Assembly: GCF_010672455.1 (NCBI RefSeq)
Contig: NZ_JAAHGO010000003.1
Location: 399,611 to 463,610, forward strand
Reading direction: 5' to 3'
DNA: 64,000 nucleotides
Origin: Okeania sp. SIO2C9
GTDB lineage: Bacteria > Cyanobacteriota > Cyanobacteriia > Cyanobacteriales > Microcoleaceae
The notes beneath the pieces were generated by a model that saw nothing but the letters and a program-made list of their open reading frames with translations, searched no databases and was not told the origin of the DNA. Shown here one piece after another: positions 10,260 through 19,900 of this stretch (position 1 is its first letter; every line of letters begins with the position of its first letter). The position numbers and the translations under genes were made by a program.

Positions 10260-12167
10260 TTACCCTACCCGACTCGTCTTCAGAACCGTGCGTGAGACTT
10301 TCACCTCACACGGCTCCTCTCCTAAACGTCCCTTGTCATGGGCACATCCCTGCCTTAGAACCAACATATCGTCAACCCATAAATATCCTTCAGGTAAAGC
10401 CTGTGACTTCGATTTTGGATATGTTTTGTTATCTAAGGCAGTTTTTGTATCGTGGCAATGTCGGTGCAACAATTGTTTATTCTCATAAGTGTTGTCACCA
10501 CCTTTAGACCTTGGTTTTATATGGTCAACTTCCATAAGGTCAGATGGACTAAAGGTTAGTCCACAAAATGCGCATTTATTCTTTTGCCGTTTTAACAGCG
10601 TTGTGACTTCTTTCCTTACGCCTGGGTGTTTACCGATTCTGCTACTCCAATAAGTCCAATCGCCGTCATAAGGGGATTTAACAGCTTTCACTTTTATGTG
10701 TCTAATAATAGGGACATCTGAGTGCAGGTTAAGTATATACTCGCCGTCATTAAGTACCCAATTTCTGGTTTCTTTGCAGCGGGGGAAATACTTATCTTTA
10801 ACCCATTTAGCAGATTTATTTGGATGCCTTCTACTTGCCCATCCCCATAGTCTTTTCAGTAAAAGCATATTCATTTTACTGAATATTTCTTTACTGACCA
10901 CAGTTGAGAAGTAGTTAGCCCATCCCCTAATTACCGGATTTAATTTAGCTATTAAAGCTTTAGTGGTAGCGGTTTTAAGCTTGTCACATATATCCGCCAG
11001 TTTCCGATAGTGAGTTTTTATACTCTTGAAGGATGGTTTAATCAGCGTTTTAAATCCTTGTTCGGTTGACTTAACTTTAAATTGCCTAATTGTAAATCCT
11101 AAGAAGTCAAATCCGGGTTTATTTCCTTCATATTCTTCCAAGGTGTGGGCAATTTTGGTTTTTTCTGGTTTTAGTTCTAAACCTATTTGACTTAACCATT
11201 CCTGTATCACGGCTTTTGCTTGTAGCACTACTTTGATGTCTTTGTGTAGGATAACAAAATCATCAGCATAGCGTATTAAGGATAATGCTGTTTTATTATC
11301 TCGCTTTTTTCCTGGTAAAGATTCAGCAAATTTATTTAAGCATTGTTCCATACCGTGCAGGGCGATGTTTCCTAGCAGGGGACTTATTACCCCTCCCTGT
11401 GGTGTACCTTCCACAGATTTTAGGAATTGATTATTATCAAACGCCCCAGACTTTAACCATTGTTTAATTAATCGTCTGTAGGGAGATTGACCTATCTTTC
11501 CTAGAAGTGCATCGTGGTTAATTCGGTCAAAACATTTGGATATATCTGCATCAAGCACATATTTTGGTTTATGGTTAATGCTTATATGGATTGCCTCTAT
11601 GGCATCATGTGTTGACCGTCCTGGCCTAAAACCATAGCTATTAGGCTCAAAACGTGCCTCCCATTCTGGTTCCATACCTAACTTAACCAGGGCTTGTAAC
11701 GCACGGTCGTACATCGTAGGGATGCCTAATGGACGTTTTTCATTTTTACCTGGTTTTGGTATCCAGACACGGCGGGTAGGACTTGCTTTGAGGTAACGTG
11801 AGTTCAGGAGGTCAACTAAGTTAAAGCGCTGCCTTGGAGGAAGGTTTTTAATTCCATCCACCCCAGCAGTTTTCTTGCCTTGGTTATCCTGAGTTACTCG
11901 CCTAACAGCTAGCAACCTTGCGTAGTAACTTTTGGTCAGAAGTCTTTGGTATTTACGCATCTTGCGGATTTCGCCACGGCTGGATGCTCTGTAAATTAAT
12001 TTTTGCAACTTAAATACACACTTTTCTACTCTCTTCCAGTTAATATCTCTCCATTTGAGATTAGGATTGACACTAACTTGGGACGGCATATCGTTTGTAT
12101 CCCATGCCACGCTTAAAAATGGTTTAGGGTTTCCTAAACGTCTTTTTAGTGTTTTAGCTTTATTCAT
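10260..12167 (-). CDS. ltrA: Group II intron reverse transcriptase/maturase with HNH endonuclease domain
   Basis: A 635-residue intron-encoded protein. The N-terminal and RT domain (about 60-400) shows SYGFRPGRSTHDAI, TPQGGVISPLLGNIALHG and the catalytic box IRYADDFVIL. The maturase/domain X follows (KLNPVIRGWANYFSTVV). A C-terminal HNH nuclease has CAFCGLTF, EVDHIKPRSKGG and LLHRHCHDTK. All catalytic residues are visible, so the intron is probably mobile. Unusually, the frame is open through domain V and into domain VI, so the last ~20 residues are encoded by the ribozyme core. The ATG has no strong Shine-Dalgarno. Confidence 0.95.
   Translation of the reverse strand: MNKAKTLKRRLGNPKPFLSVAWDTNDMPSQVSVNPNLKWRDINWKRVEKCVFKLQKLIYRASSRGEIRKMRKYQRLLTKSYYARLLAVRRVTQDNQGKKTAGVDGIKNLPPRQRFNLVDLLNSRYLKASPTRRVWIPKPGKNEKRPLGIPTMYDRALQALVKLGMEPEWEARFEPNSYGFRPGRSTHDAIEAIHISINHKPKYVLDADISKCFDRINHDALLGKIGQSPYRRLIKQWLKSGAFDNNQFLKSVEGTPQGGVISPLLGNIALHGMEQCLNKFAESLPGKKRDNKTALSLIRYADDFVILHKDIKVVLQAKAVIQEWLSQIGLELKPEKTKIAHTLEEYEGNKPGFDFLGFTIRQFKVKSTEQGFKTLIKPSFKSIKTHYRKLADICDKLKTATTKALIAKLNPVIRGWANYFSTVVSKEIFSKMNMLLLKRLWGWASRRHPNKSAKWVKDKYFPRCKETRNWVLNDGEYILNLHSDVPIIRHIKVKAVKSPYDGDWTYWSSRIGKHPGVRKEVTTLLKRQKNKCAFCGLTFSPSDLMEVDHIKPRSKGGDNTYENKQLLHRHCHDTKTALDNKTYPKSKSQALPEGYLWVDDMLVLRQGCAHDKGRLGEEPCEVKVSRTVLKTSRVG
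10283..10316 (-). ncRNA. Group II intron domain V
   Basis: This 34-nt minus-strand hairpin begins GAGCCGTGTGAGGTGAAAGT and ends CACGCACGGTTC. The stem, the GAAA tetraloop, the AGC catalytic triad near the base and the two-nt bulge region are all recognisable. This is the catalytic heart of the intron and appears intact. The bases are also read as the C-terminal codons of the intron protein. Confidence 0.95.
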
Positions 12168-12758
12168 CGCTAATTATTACCTTACATTACGTCTAACAGT
12201 GGGTACGTCAGCTTGATAGCTTCTTACCCAATCCTACTCTCCCTAAGACCTACGTCCAAAGCGTAGATTGACCTTGAATGGCTTCCTAAGATTTCGACCT
12301 ATATTCTTAGGTGTCCTAGAGAGGTTTCCTCGTTCCCTTATTCCTTTATTACGACTGATTTAGTGAGGTAAAATCTCCCGGAGGGTTCGGTATGGTTGCT
12401 GACAATCTTCCGCAAAATAAGATTGTCCATAGACCCCCTGACTTTCGTCCTACATCCCATAGCTACCTTGGGGATGGTTTCATATCACGAGAGTTTGATT
12501 ACTTCCTGTTCGTCCACTTGTCAGCCTCTGCTTGCGGTATCGTTCCTGGTAACTGGTATTTTCCCGCTTTTAGACCAGCTTCACCGATTGATGTTCAGTC
12601 TCTACAGTGTGGCCTATGCTGTTAACCCAACAACAGGGCAGATGGAATTTCACCACCAAGGTAATAAGAGTTATTCACAAGTCGAGGTTGTCCTCATGTG
12701 TTGACTTGGAACGGCCATTTATACCTAGTTTCCTGGTTTAGTGGCCAACGAGTCGCAC

Positions 12759-13094
12759 TTCACGGGTATGAGCTGCTCCACCACCCTTGATCAGATTTTT
12801 CTGCGGGTCAACTTCATCAGCACCATCAATGGCAATGTCCATGTGGTCAACTTCATCAAGGGTAGTCAAGGGTACGCCATACTGTTTAGCTAATACGTTT
12901 GACTGAAAAGAGGTAGGAATACCTTTGATATCTTTGAGTTGGCCACTTTGTAAACGTTCCCCCAAAAACTGAATCATATAGGCAGCGGTCGATCCTGTGC
13001 CTAACCCCACTATCATACCAGACTTTACTCGGTCAGCAGCAGCTTTGCCGACTTGCTGTTTCATTAATTTAGTGGGGTCTTGTTCTGTTATCAT
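12759..13094 (-). CDS. rpiA: Ribose-5-phosphate isomerase A, exon 1 (5' part)
   Basis: The first 112 codons of RpiA, starting [20 protein letters not shown]. The GLGTGSTA phosphate-binding loop, IDGADEVD and [10 protein letters not shown] active-site motifs are present. In E. coli RpiA the matching Asp-81, Asp-84, Lys-94 and Glu-103 are catalytic or substrate-binding. The exon stops exactly after the codon for the Glu-103 equivalent, where the intron begins. Without splicing, translation would run seven codons into the intron (VRLVGH and then stop at 12738). Confidence 0.93.
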
Positions 13095-13195
13095 ATCTTA
13101 ATACTCCAAATCGAATTATTAGCACTGTTTAACTTAGCTAAACTAATTGGCAGGTTAAAGTCAAGTATACTTTTTTCTCTATTGCTACAAATACC

Positions 13196-13528
13196 ATGAT
13201 AATTGAATGGCTTCAATTCAAGATTGAAGAGAGTTTAAAAGAAAAATTTATCCAAAAGGATCGAGAAATTTGGACATCTTTCCTCGCTTTACAAATGGGT
13301 TTTTTAAAAAAAGAAGTCTGGCTTGATAGCTACAGAGATAATGAAGTTATTATCGTAGTTTATTGGGAGAGTCGGGAGCAATGGAAGTCTATTTCACAAG
13401 TTTTATTAGAGGAAACTGAATCTAAGTTTAGGGAAGGACTTGGGATGGAAAATTACTCCTTGTTAGACTGTAGAGAATATGAAGTTGACGTGACGTACCC
13501 ACACGGCCCACATTCGTTTTCAGTGTAG
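13196..13528 (+). CDS. TIGR03792-like small cyanobacterial protein
   Basis: A 110-residue soluble protein. The pattern MIIEWLQFKIE, REIWTSFLALQMGFLKKEVW, IIVVYWESREQWKSI and a C-terminal VDVTYPHGPHSF resembles the uncharacterised cyanobacterial family TIGR03792, which probably has a ferredoxin-like (ABM-type) dimeric fold. It is divergently arranged with rpiA, with about 100 bp between the starts. Function unknown. The family call is from memory of the pattern, not a search. Confidence 0.7.
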   Translation: MIIEWLQFKIEESLKEKFIQKDREIWTSFLALQMGFLKKEVWLDSYRDNEVIIVVYWESREQWKSISQVLLEETESKFREGLGMENYSLLDCREYEVDVTYPHGPHSFSV

Positions 13529-13603
13529 AGTTTTAACATTTGTAGAATTACAAAACCCAGCTAAAAACATCCTAAAAAAAGCACTAATTACAGTAGGGAA
13601 TGC

Positions 13604-13811
13604 CTAGTGCTGCTACGCGGAAGTTAAAAGTCATGCATTGAAAAGCGAGTGCTAATTGGCGAGGTTTCCTACGGCGCTTTTAAAGTGCGGAAATGGTTCC
13701 GCACACATCACCTCCAGAATGTAAAACGCACATCTGACAGTCAATCATTTTTGATTTGTAATTGTTTTAGGATTTTGTAACTGGTCAGTTATTTCCGCCA
13801 TCTTGTACTAG
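13604..13811. mobile_element. 208-bp MITE-like element, copy A
   Basis: It starts CTAGTGCTGCTACGCGGAAG and ends with the reverse of CTAGTAC...GGCGGAAATAA, giving imperfect terminal inverted repeats of about 20 bp. A second copy of exactly 208 bp is at 54492-54699, with some substitutions and small indels. It has no reading frame. It fills most of the gap in front of the TPR/OGT gene. Beyond it, an ACCCCTATAAGGGT inverted repeat lies just before the ATG at 13891. Confidence 0.7.
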
Positions 13812-13890
13812 ATGAACTTATTCTAGTTATTGCCAAGAATTAACAAAAAATTAAGTGCAGTCTCAAGTATTACCCCTATAAGGGTTTACC

Positions 13891-16800
13891 ATGAAAATGT
13901 TAGCTGAAAATTATTTCAAGACAGCCAATAAACTTCAAGATTCTGGACAACTTTATACAGCAATGGTTGCTTATCAAAAAGTTTTAACTATTAAACCAGA
14001 CTATGTTGAAGCTTACAAGAAGTTAGCTGAGGTATATTTGCTACAAGGTAATTTTGATGCAGCGATCGCTTGTTGCAAAGAAGCACTTAAAGTTCAACCT
14101 CAGTTGACTTCTGTTTATTTGATTTTGGGAAATATTTTTCAAGAGAAAAATAAATTTGAACAGGCAATTAATGCTTATTTTCAGGCGTTAAAGTTAGAAC
14201 CTAATTTTGCAGAAGTTTATGTTCATATTGGCAGTATTTATGAGAGAAAGTGGCAGTTGGATTTAGCAATTTTTAATTATGAAAGGGCGCTGGAGATTAA
14301 TCCAAATATTTCATCTGTTCGGTTGATATTGGGAGATATATTTATTGAAAGAGGGGAATTTGAGCGGGCTATTGTTTGTTATCAAATTATTCAGCAACTA
14401 GAACCGGAAAATCCTGAAGTTTATTTTAAATTGGGTGGTGTTTTTAGTCTTCAGAATAATTTTGAAGCTGCTCTTGATTATTATCAAAAATCTTTGTCTA
14501 TTGAACCAAATTATCAAGAGGCTTTTAGTGGGTTATATAAATTGTTAAAGCCTGAAATTACTGAGCAAGAGTTGGAAATTTTATTCACAGAATGGCAAGA
14601 TTTTGCATTGGTAAATAATCATAATATAGAGAGATATATTAATTCAGTAATTGGAGAGAAATTAACTCCATATCTAGAACCAGAAAAATTCCCAGGAAAG
14701 CAAAATAGAGAAATTATCGACTCTGAGGAAAACCATGACATTCAAATTACTACTTTCCATCTAACTCCAGAGCAAAAATTTGAGACTTTCCAGAATAATA
14801 CTGATAATTTGCCTAGTCAAAATCAAGTCAATAAAAATCAGGAGAAACTCGGTCAAGGTCAGACCTTTGAAAACCAAGAATTAGAAACAGAAAAATACCT
14901 AGATTCCGTAATTGAGGAGAAATTAGCTCCATATCTAGAACCGGAAAAATTACCAGAACACCAAAATAGAGAAATTATCGACTCTGAGGAAAACCATGAC
15001 ATTCAAATTACTAATTTCCATCTGACTCCAGAGCAAAAAGTTGAAACTTTAAAGAAAAATACTAATAATTTGCCTAGTCAAAATCAAGTCAATAAAAATC
15101 AGGAGAAACTCAGTCAAGGTCAGACCTTTGAAAACCAAGAATTAGAAACAGAAAAATACCTAGATTCCGTAATTGAGGAGAAACTCAGTCAAGGTCAGAC
15201 CTTTGAAAACCAAGAATTAGAAACAGAAAAATGCCTAGATTCCGTAATTGAGGAGAAACTCAGTCAAGGTCAGACCTTTGAAAACCAAGAATTAGAAACA
15301 GAAAAATACCTAGATTCCGTAATTGAGGAGAAATTCACTCCACATCTAGAACCGGAAAAATTCACAGGCAACCAAAATAGAGAAATTATCGACTCTGAGG
15401 AAAACCATGACATTCAAATTACTAATTTCCATCTAATTCCAGAGCAAAAATTTGAGACTTTAAAGAAAAATACTGATAATTTGCCTAGTCAAAATAAAAT
15501 CAATAAAAATCAGGAGAAACTAGGTCAAGGTAAGACCTTTGAAAACCAAGAATTAGAAACAGAAAAATACCTAGATTCCGTAATTGAGGAGAAATTAACT
15601 CCATATCTAGAACCGGAAAAATTACAAGGAAACCAAAATAGAGAAATTATCGACTCTGAGGAAAACCATGACATTCAAATTACTACTTTCCATCTAACTC
15701 CAGAGCAAAAATTTGAGACTTTCCAGAATAATACTGATAATTTGCCTAGTCAAAATAAAATCAATAAAAATCAGGAGAAACTAGGTCAAGGTAAGACCTT
15801 TGAAAACCAAGAATTAGAAACAGAAAAATACCTAGATTCCGTAATTGAGGAGAAATTAACTCCATATCTAGAACCGGAAAAATTACAAGGAAACCAAAAT
15901 AGAGAAATTATCGACTCTGAGGAAAACCATGACATTCCAACTACTACTTTCCATCTAATTCCAGAGCAAAAATTTGAGACTTTCCAGAATAATACTGATA
16001 ATTTGCCTGGTTTAAATAAAATCAATAAAAATCCCGAAAACCTCAGTCAAGTTAAAAATTTTGAATATCAAGAATTAGAGCCAGAATTTCCCCAGAAACT
16101 ATTAAAATATCCCGCGGCAAAAACTTATCAAAATCAAGCCAATACGGCTCTCGAACAAGGAGATTTAAAAGTAGCGATCGCTTCTTGTAAACAAGCTTTG
16201 AAAATTCAACCGGATTATGCTCCATGTTATGTAACTTTAGGAAATGCTTTTTACAGACAAAATAATTTAGCAGCAGCTTTGTCTGCTTATAGTCAGGCGT
16301 TAGAAATTGAACCAGAAGTTGCTGAAGTTCAGGGAAATATTGGTAGTGTTTATTTGCAGTTAGGTCAATATAAACAAGCACTTTTTCATTATCAAAAGGC
16401 TGTTTATTTAAAACCTGGTTTGGCTGGTATTTATTGGAATATTGGCAAACTATTTCAATATTTAGGAAAGGTTGATGAAGCTCTGGAATCTTGGGAAAAA
16501 GCATTAGAAATTCAACCAGATATAGTAGAGGCAGATTTTCACTTTAAATTAGGTAATACTCTAGTAAAACTAGACAGAATTAACGATGCAATTAGAAGTT
16601 ATCAAAGAGCTATTAATCTCAAAGCAGATTATACTGAAGCTTATAGTAATCTAGCTAATATTTTAGGTAAACAAGGAGATAGAGAAGCAGCAGCAAAATA
16701 TTATCAGAAAGCATTAAATATTAATCCAGAACTCAAACACTTACATGAAAAACTAGCTAATAATTTCTTGCTGAAAGGAGACTACGACCGGGCAATTTAT

Positions 16801-18558
16801 CATTATCAAATAGCCATTAAATATAATCCCAACTCCTATGATGCCTATGCTAACTTAGGAACAGCACTTTCCAATAAAGGATTATTAGAATCAGCACTAG
16901 AAAAATATCATCAAGCATTAGAACTTAAACCAAACTGGGCAGAAGTATATTCTCGCATCGGACATATTATTAAACAAGAAAAAATGGAAGAAGCGATCGC
17001 TTTATTTGAAAAAGCTATCGAAGTTAAACCACAATTTGTGGAAGCTCATCAACAATTATGCGATTTACTCAGTCATACAACTAAACTTGCTCAAGCTAGA
17101 AAAGCAGCCGATAATTTTTGTAATTATTGTGGAAAAATAGCTCCTATTCTTTCAGGAACTGCCTTTTTATTCTCCTACTTTCAATCTGGAGTAAGCGACG
17201 TGGCAAACTCCAAGCTTTCAGAAGTAGAAAAATTTTGTTATCAAAACTGTGAAACCTTCAGCGAAATAGAAATAAAACTACTCTATGAAATTTTCTTATT
17301 TGCCGTACCTCATCTCCGGGATAACTTAGAAGGAAACGCTAAATTTTACAAATTAATAGCCAAACAATATTATCAAAATAGAGTCAAAAACTATCCAACT
17401 CCAAAAACTCATATTTCTAATTCCCAACCCCTAAAAATAGGATTCCTTTCCAAACATTTTCGTCGTCATTCTGTAGGTTGGTGTAGCGAAGCCTTAATTA
17501 GAGAATTATCTCAAATTACACCTCACATTCATCTATATATTACAGGTCCGTTGAAGAGAGATGATATTACTCAAAGATTTGAACAAATGTCCGTCAAAAC
17601 CTATTGGCCTAAAAAGTATCCTAATGGGTTTCCATCCTACGAAGAAATTGTCGAACAAATATTAGAAGACAAATTAGATGTAGTAGTAGATTTAGATTCA
17701 ATGACATTGCCAGTAAATGTACATATTATTCATGAAAAACCTGCACCAGTCTGTGTTTCCTGGCTAGGTTTTGATGCACCCTATATTTCTGAAAATAATT
17801 ATTTTTTATGTGACTCGTATACCCACCCCGAAGGAAGAGAAAAATATTATTTAGAAAAATTAGTTAGATTACCAGAAACATCTGTAGCTGTGGGTGGGTT
17901 TGATAGTCATTTAGTTGATAGAAACACTGCTAGAAATAGTATTGGTATTGACTCAGATAAAATGGTTTATTTGTGTATAGCACCGGGACGAAAAACTAAT
18001 CCAGAAATGGTACGCGCTCAACTAAAAATTTTGCAACATACACCAGAAAGTATATTAATTCGTAAAGGTCAAGGAGACGTAGATGTAATTTATCAAACTT
18101 ATCGTCAAGAATCTGAAAATTTAGGAGTAGACTTTAATCGAATAATCTTTTTAGGACAAACTCAAACAGAAGAAGAACATCGAGCAATTTATCAGATAGC
18201 GGATGTTTTATTAGATTCTTATCCTTACAATGGAGGTACTCATAATTTAGAAGCTTTATGGGCAAACTTACCAATAATAACTAGAGCTGGAGAACAATAT
18301 TTATCTAGAATGGGTTACTCATTTTTGAAGAATGTAAATCTGGATATAGGAGTAGCTTGGAGTTGGGAAGAATATACAGAATGGGGAATTAAATTAGGTC
18401 AAGATAATGGTTTAAGAAATTCGGTGCGGGAGCATTTGCAAAAGTCAAAAAATCCAGATAATTTAGCACCTTTATGGAATCCGAAAAAATTGGCAAAACA
18501 GATGTATCAGATATTTGCTGAACTTTTGGTTTCGTCGGATAGATTATTGAAAGAATAG
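13891..18558 (+). CDS. TPR protein with O-GlcNAc transferase (SPINDLY/OGT, GT41-like) C-terminal domain
   Basis: A 1555-residue protein. Residues about 1-215 are TPR repeats. Residues about 245-735 are a Glu/Asn/Gln-rich linker built from five ~87-aa repeats and two 25-aa partial repeats. Residues about 745-1090 are a second TPR superhelix. The C-terminal ~400 residues are OGT-like: PLKIGFLSKHFRRHSVG, VSWLGFDAP, YLCIAPGRKTNPE, LGQTQTEEEHRAIYQIADV and LDSYPYNGGTHNLEALWANLP, the last being the usual UDP-sugar-binding end of GT41. It probably glycosylates proteins in the cytoplasm, or acts in surface-glycan assembly given the glycan cluster downstream. The start ATG has a spaced AAGGG-like element. 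Confidence 0.88.
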   Translation: MKMLAENYFKTANKLQDSGQLYTAMVAYQKVLTIKPDYVEAYKKLAEVYLLQGNFDAAIACCKEALKVQPQLTSVYLILGNIFQEKNKFEQAINAYFQALKLEPNFAEVYVHIGSIYERKWQLDLAIFNYERALEINPNISSVRLILGDIFIERGEFERAIVCYQIIQQLEPENPEVYFKLGGVFSLQNNFEAALDYYQKSLSIEPNYQEAFSGLYKLLKPEITEQELEILFTEWQDFALVNNHNIERYINSVIGEKLTPYLEPEKFPGKQNREIIDSEENHDIQITTFHLTPEQKFETFQNNTDNLPSQNQVNKNQEKLGQGQTFENQELETEKYLDSVIEEKLAPYLEPEKLPEHQNREIIDSEENHDIQITNFHLTPEQKVETLKKNTNNLPSQNQVNKNQEKLSQGQTFENQELETEKYLDSVIEEKLSQGQTFENQELETEKCLDSVIEEKLSQGQTFENQELETEKYLDSVIEEKFTPHLEPEKFTGNQNREIIDSEENHDIQITNFHLIPEQKFETLKKNTDNLPSQNKINKNQEKLGQGKTFENQELETEKYLDSVIEEKLTPYLEPEKLQGNQNREIIDSEENHDIQITTFHLTPEQKFETFQNNTDNLPSQNKINKNQEKLGQGKTFENQELETEKYLDSVIEEKLTPYLEPEKLQGNQNREIIDSEENHDIPTTTFHLIPEQKFETFQNNTDNLPGLNKINKNPENLSQVKNFEYQELEPEFPQKLLKYPAAKTYQNQANTALEQGDLKVAIASCKQALKIQPDYAPCYVTLGNAFYRQNNLAAALSAYSQALEIEPEVAEVQGNIGSVYLQLGQYKQALFHYQKAVYLKPGLAGIYWNIGKLFQYLGKVDEALESWEKALEIQPDIVEADFHFKLGNTLVKLDRINDAIRSYQRAINLKADYTEAYSNLANILGKQGDREAAAKYYQKALNINPELKHLHEKLANNFLLKGDYDRAIYHYQIAIKYNPNSYDAYANLGTALSNKGLLESALEKYHQALELKPNWAEVYSRIGHIIKQEKMEEAIALFEKAIEVKPQFVEAHQQLCDLLSHTTKLAQARKAADNFCNYCGKIAPILSGTAFLFSYFQSGVSDVANSKLSEVEKFCYQNCETFSEIEIKLLYEIFLFAVPHLRDNLEGNAKFYKLIAKQYYQNRVKNYPTPKTHISNSQPLKIGFLSKHFRRHSVGWCSEALIRELSQITPHIHLYITGPLKRDDITQRFEQMSVKTYWPKKYPNGFPSYEEIVEQILEDKLDVVVDLDSMTLPVNVHIIHEKPAPVCVSWLGFDAPYISENNYFLCDSYTHPEGREKYYLEKLVRLPETSVAVGGFDSHLVDRNTARNSIGIDSDKMVYLCIAPGRKTNPEMVRAQLKILQHTPESILIRKGQGDVDVIYQTYRQESENLGVDFNRIIFLGQTQTEEEHRAIYQIADVLLDSYPYNGGTHNLEALWANLPIITRAGEQYLSRMGYSFLKNVNLDIGVAWSWEEYTEWGIKLGQDNGLRNSVREHLQKSKNPDNLAPLWNPKKLAKQMYQIFAELLVSSDRLLKE
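14626..16085 (+). repeat. Coding tandem repeats (261-bp and 75-bp units) in the TPR/OGT gene
   Basis: Five full units of about 261 bp encode EKYLDSVIEEKL...TFENQELET. Two internal 75-bp units (about 15145-15295) join the start of a unit directly to its end, keeping the frame. DNA identity between units is very high, including silent sites, so the array is young or homogenised. Copy number is likely to vary between strains. Confidence 0.9.
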
Positions 18559-18691
18559 GTAAGCATTCAGCTATTAGCTTAGTTATGAGATTTTTCATCA
18601 AACTCTATACAACTGCCACTATTACCAACTATAGTGCTTTTGACTAAACTACAACGTGCAACATTTAACCTACTCAAATCAGTCAAATCAA

Positions 18692-19900
18692 CTAATCGGA
18701 GCACAGTATAGCATCACCTTTGACAGTGAAGGCAGTTGCCTGCAAAGCACGAATCATAATGTTTCGTGCGCCATTTATATCTCTGGGAATTACGGCCTTA
18801 CATTCAGGACACTTGAAAACTTTTGAGCCTTCAAGCTTCTGATGGACATAACCACAATTACTACAAGTTTTCGAGGTATAGGACTCATTACAACGAACAA
18901 CAATTACACCTTTACGAACAGAGGCTTGAATTAAATGTTGTGCAAATTTGTAATGACTCCATGAGAGCATATTTCTGACCGACTTACGATTAATTTTTCT
19001 AGCTTGTTTTAGCACCATATTTGATGTTTCAAAAGTAGGTAGAAAAATTAATTTATAGCTATTTACAAGCAAGGAAGTAGCTTTATTATGTAAATCCTTA
19101 ACTATTGCTTGAATCTTAGCTCTCATCTGGTCAGCAGCTTTTCTCATTTTATATCTTTGACGTTTTGGTGCTTTCGACATTCTACTAATTAAATTGTCAA
19201 GGTGCGAACACAATCTATTGATGCGTCCGATATCTCCCTTGCCAATTTCTAAAATGTTTTCTCCATCAAAACCAGTTAAAAATATTCTATTTCCTGGGTC
19301 CAAAGCAATCACTCTATTACTACCAGTAAGCAATATTTCTACAAATTGAGGAAAACAAGCAAACCATTTACCACGTTGATAAACTAACTCTGTACCATAT
19401 ATGGATTCAAGTGGTATTGGTTCAGCAGCCTTAAAGTTCAAACCTTTAGTTTTCCTGGGATACCAAGTACCATGTTTATAGTTACCTACTTTAAATTGAA
19501 TGGTCTGAGATTTAGCACGACAGGACTTAAACTTAACTTCTCCATTATTTCTTCTAGCTTGTCTATAAGCATCACTTGCCTCGTCACAAGCTTCCTGTTT
19601 TTGATGTCCTGGTAATTCTTGGACCCAATCAGGAAAGTTATCATTACCACGACACGCCTTCTGTAAATCACCTTTAAACCCTGTTTTTAATTGTTCTAAC
19701 GCCCAGTTGTAAACCCTACGGTATGCCGCTAACCATTGTTTCCACAATCTATGCAAATCCTGATCGGGGTACACCCTGATTTTCTTTACACTGTTGGGGG
19801 ACATCTTGATGGACTTTTTGGTGTGAGCATGGCGAGATGTCTTCTTGTAGGACTTGCTAGACTTGCTTTTTGTATTTTCTGAGTCCGTAAAGCCTTGCAC
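18692..19900 (-). CDS. tnpB: IS607-type TnpB (RuvC-like RNA-guided nuclease)
   Basis: About 402 residues from the GTG at 19900, overlapping the end of the tnpA remnant as in IS607 elements. The frame stays open up to 20314, but that part is just tnpA read out of frame; an ATG at 19804 is another possible start. RuvC-I Asp is in VIALDPGNRIF, RuvC-II Glu in FLPTFETSN, and the zinc finger is CSNCG...CPEC. RuvC-III Asp is in IPRDINGARN. All catalytic residues are present, so the nuclease may work although the transposase partner is broken. TnpB proteins are omegaRNA-guided DNA nucleases. I could not define a right end downstream. Confidence 0.85.
   Translation of the reverse strand: MQGFTDSENTKSKSSKSYKKTSRHAHTKKSIKMSPNSVKKIRVYPDQDLHRLWKQWLAAYRRVYNWALEQLKTGFKGDLQKACRGNDNFPDWVQELPGHQKQEACDEASDAYRQARRNNGEVKFKSCRAKSQTIQFKVGNYKHGTWYPRKTKGLNFKAAEPIPLESIYGTELVYQRGKWFACFPQFVEILLTGSNRVIALDPGNRIFLTGFDGENILEIGKGDIGRINRLCSHLDNLISRMSKAPKRQRYKMRKAADQMRAKIQAIVKDLHNKATSLLVNSYKLIFLPTFETSNMVLKQARKINRKSVRNMLSWSHYKFAQHLIQASVRKGVIVVRCNESYTSKTCSNCGYVHQKLEGSKVFKCPECKAVIPRDINGARNIMIRALQATAFTVKGDAILCSD

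Larger units (their letters stand above)
10240..12758 (-). mobile_element. Group II intron inside rpiA
   Basis: A 2519-nt group II intron. Its 5' end reads GTGCGAC, matching the GUGYG consensus, directly after the rpiA codon GAA. Its 3' end reads TTTAAC, fitting the terminal AY. Removing it gives a seamless in-frame junction CGT GAA / AAA ATT GTG. A textbook domain V is at 10283-10316 and domain VI lies between it and the 3' splice site. The intron protein is encoded at 10260-12167. About 590 nt of structured RNA (domains I-III and the start of IV) precede the ORF. It probably self-splices with maturase help and is mobile by retrohoming. Confidence 0.95.

Noticed and set aside
10288-10507. 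ORFs antisense to the intron end
   Set aside because: They overlap domain V and the HNH coding region on the other strand, and no independent support was seen.
12392-12704. 77- and 102-codon ORFs on the plus strand
   Set aside because: They lie antisense to the structured 5' part of the group II intron, which explains the sequence.
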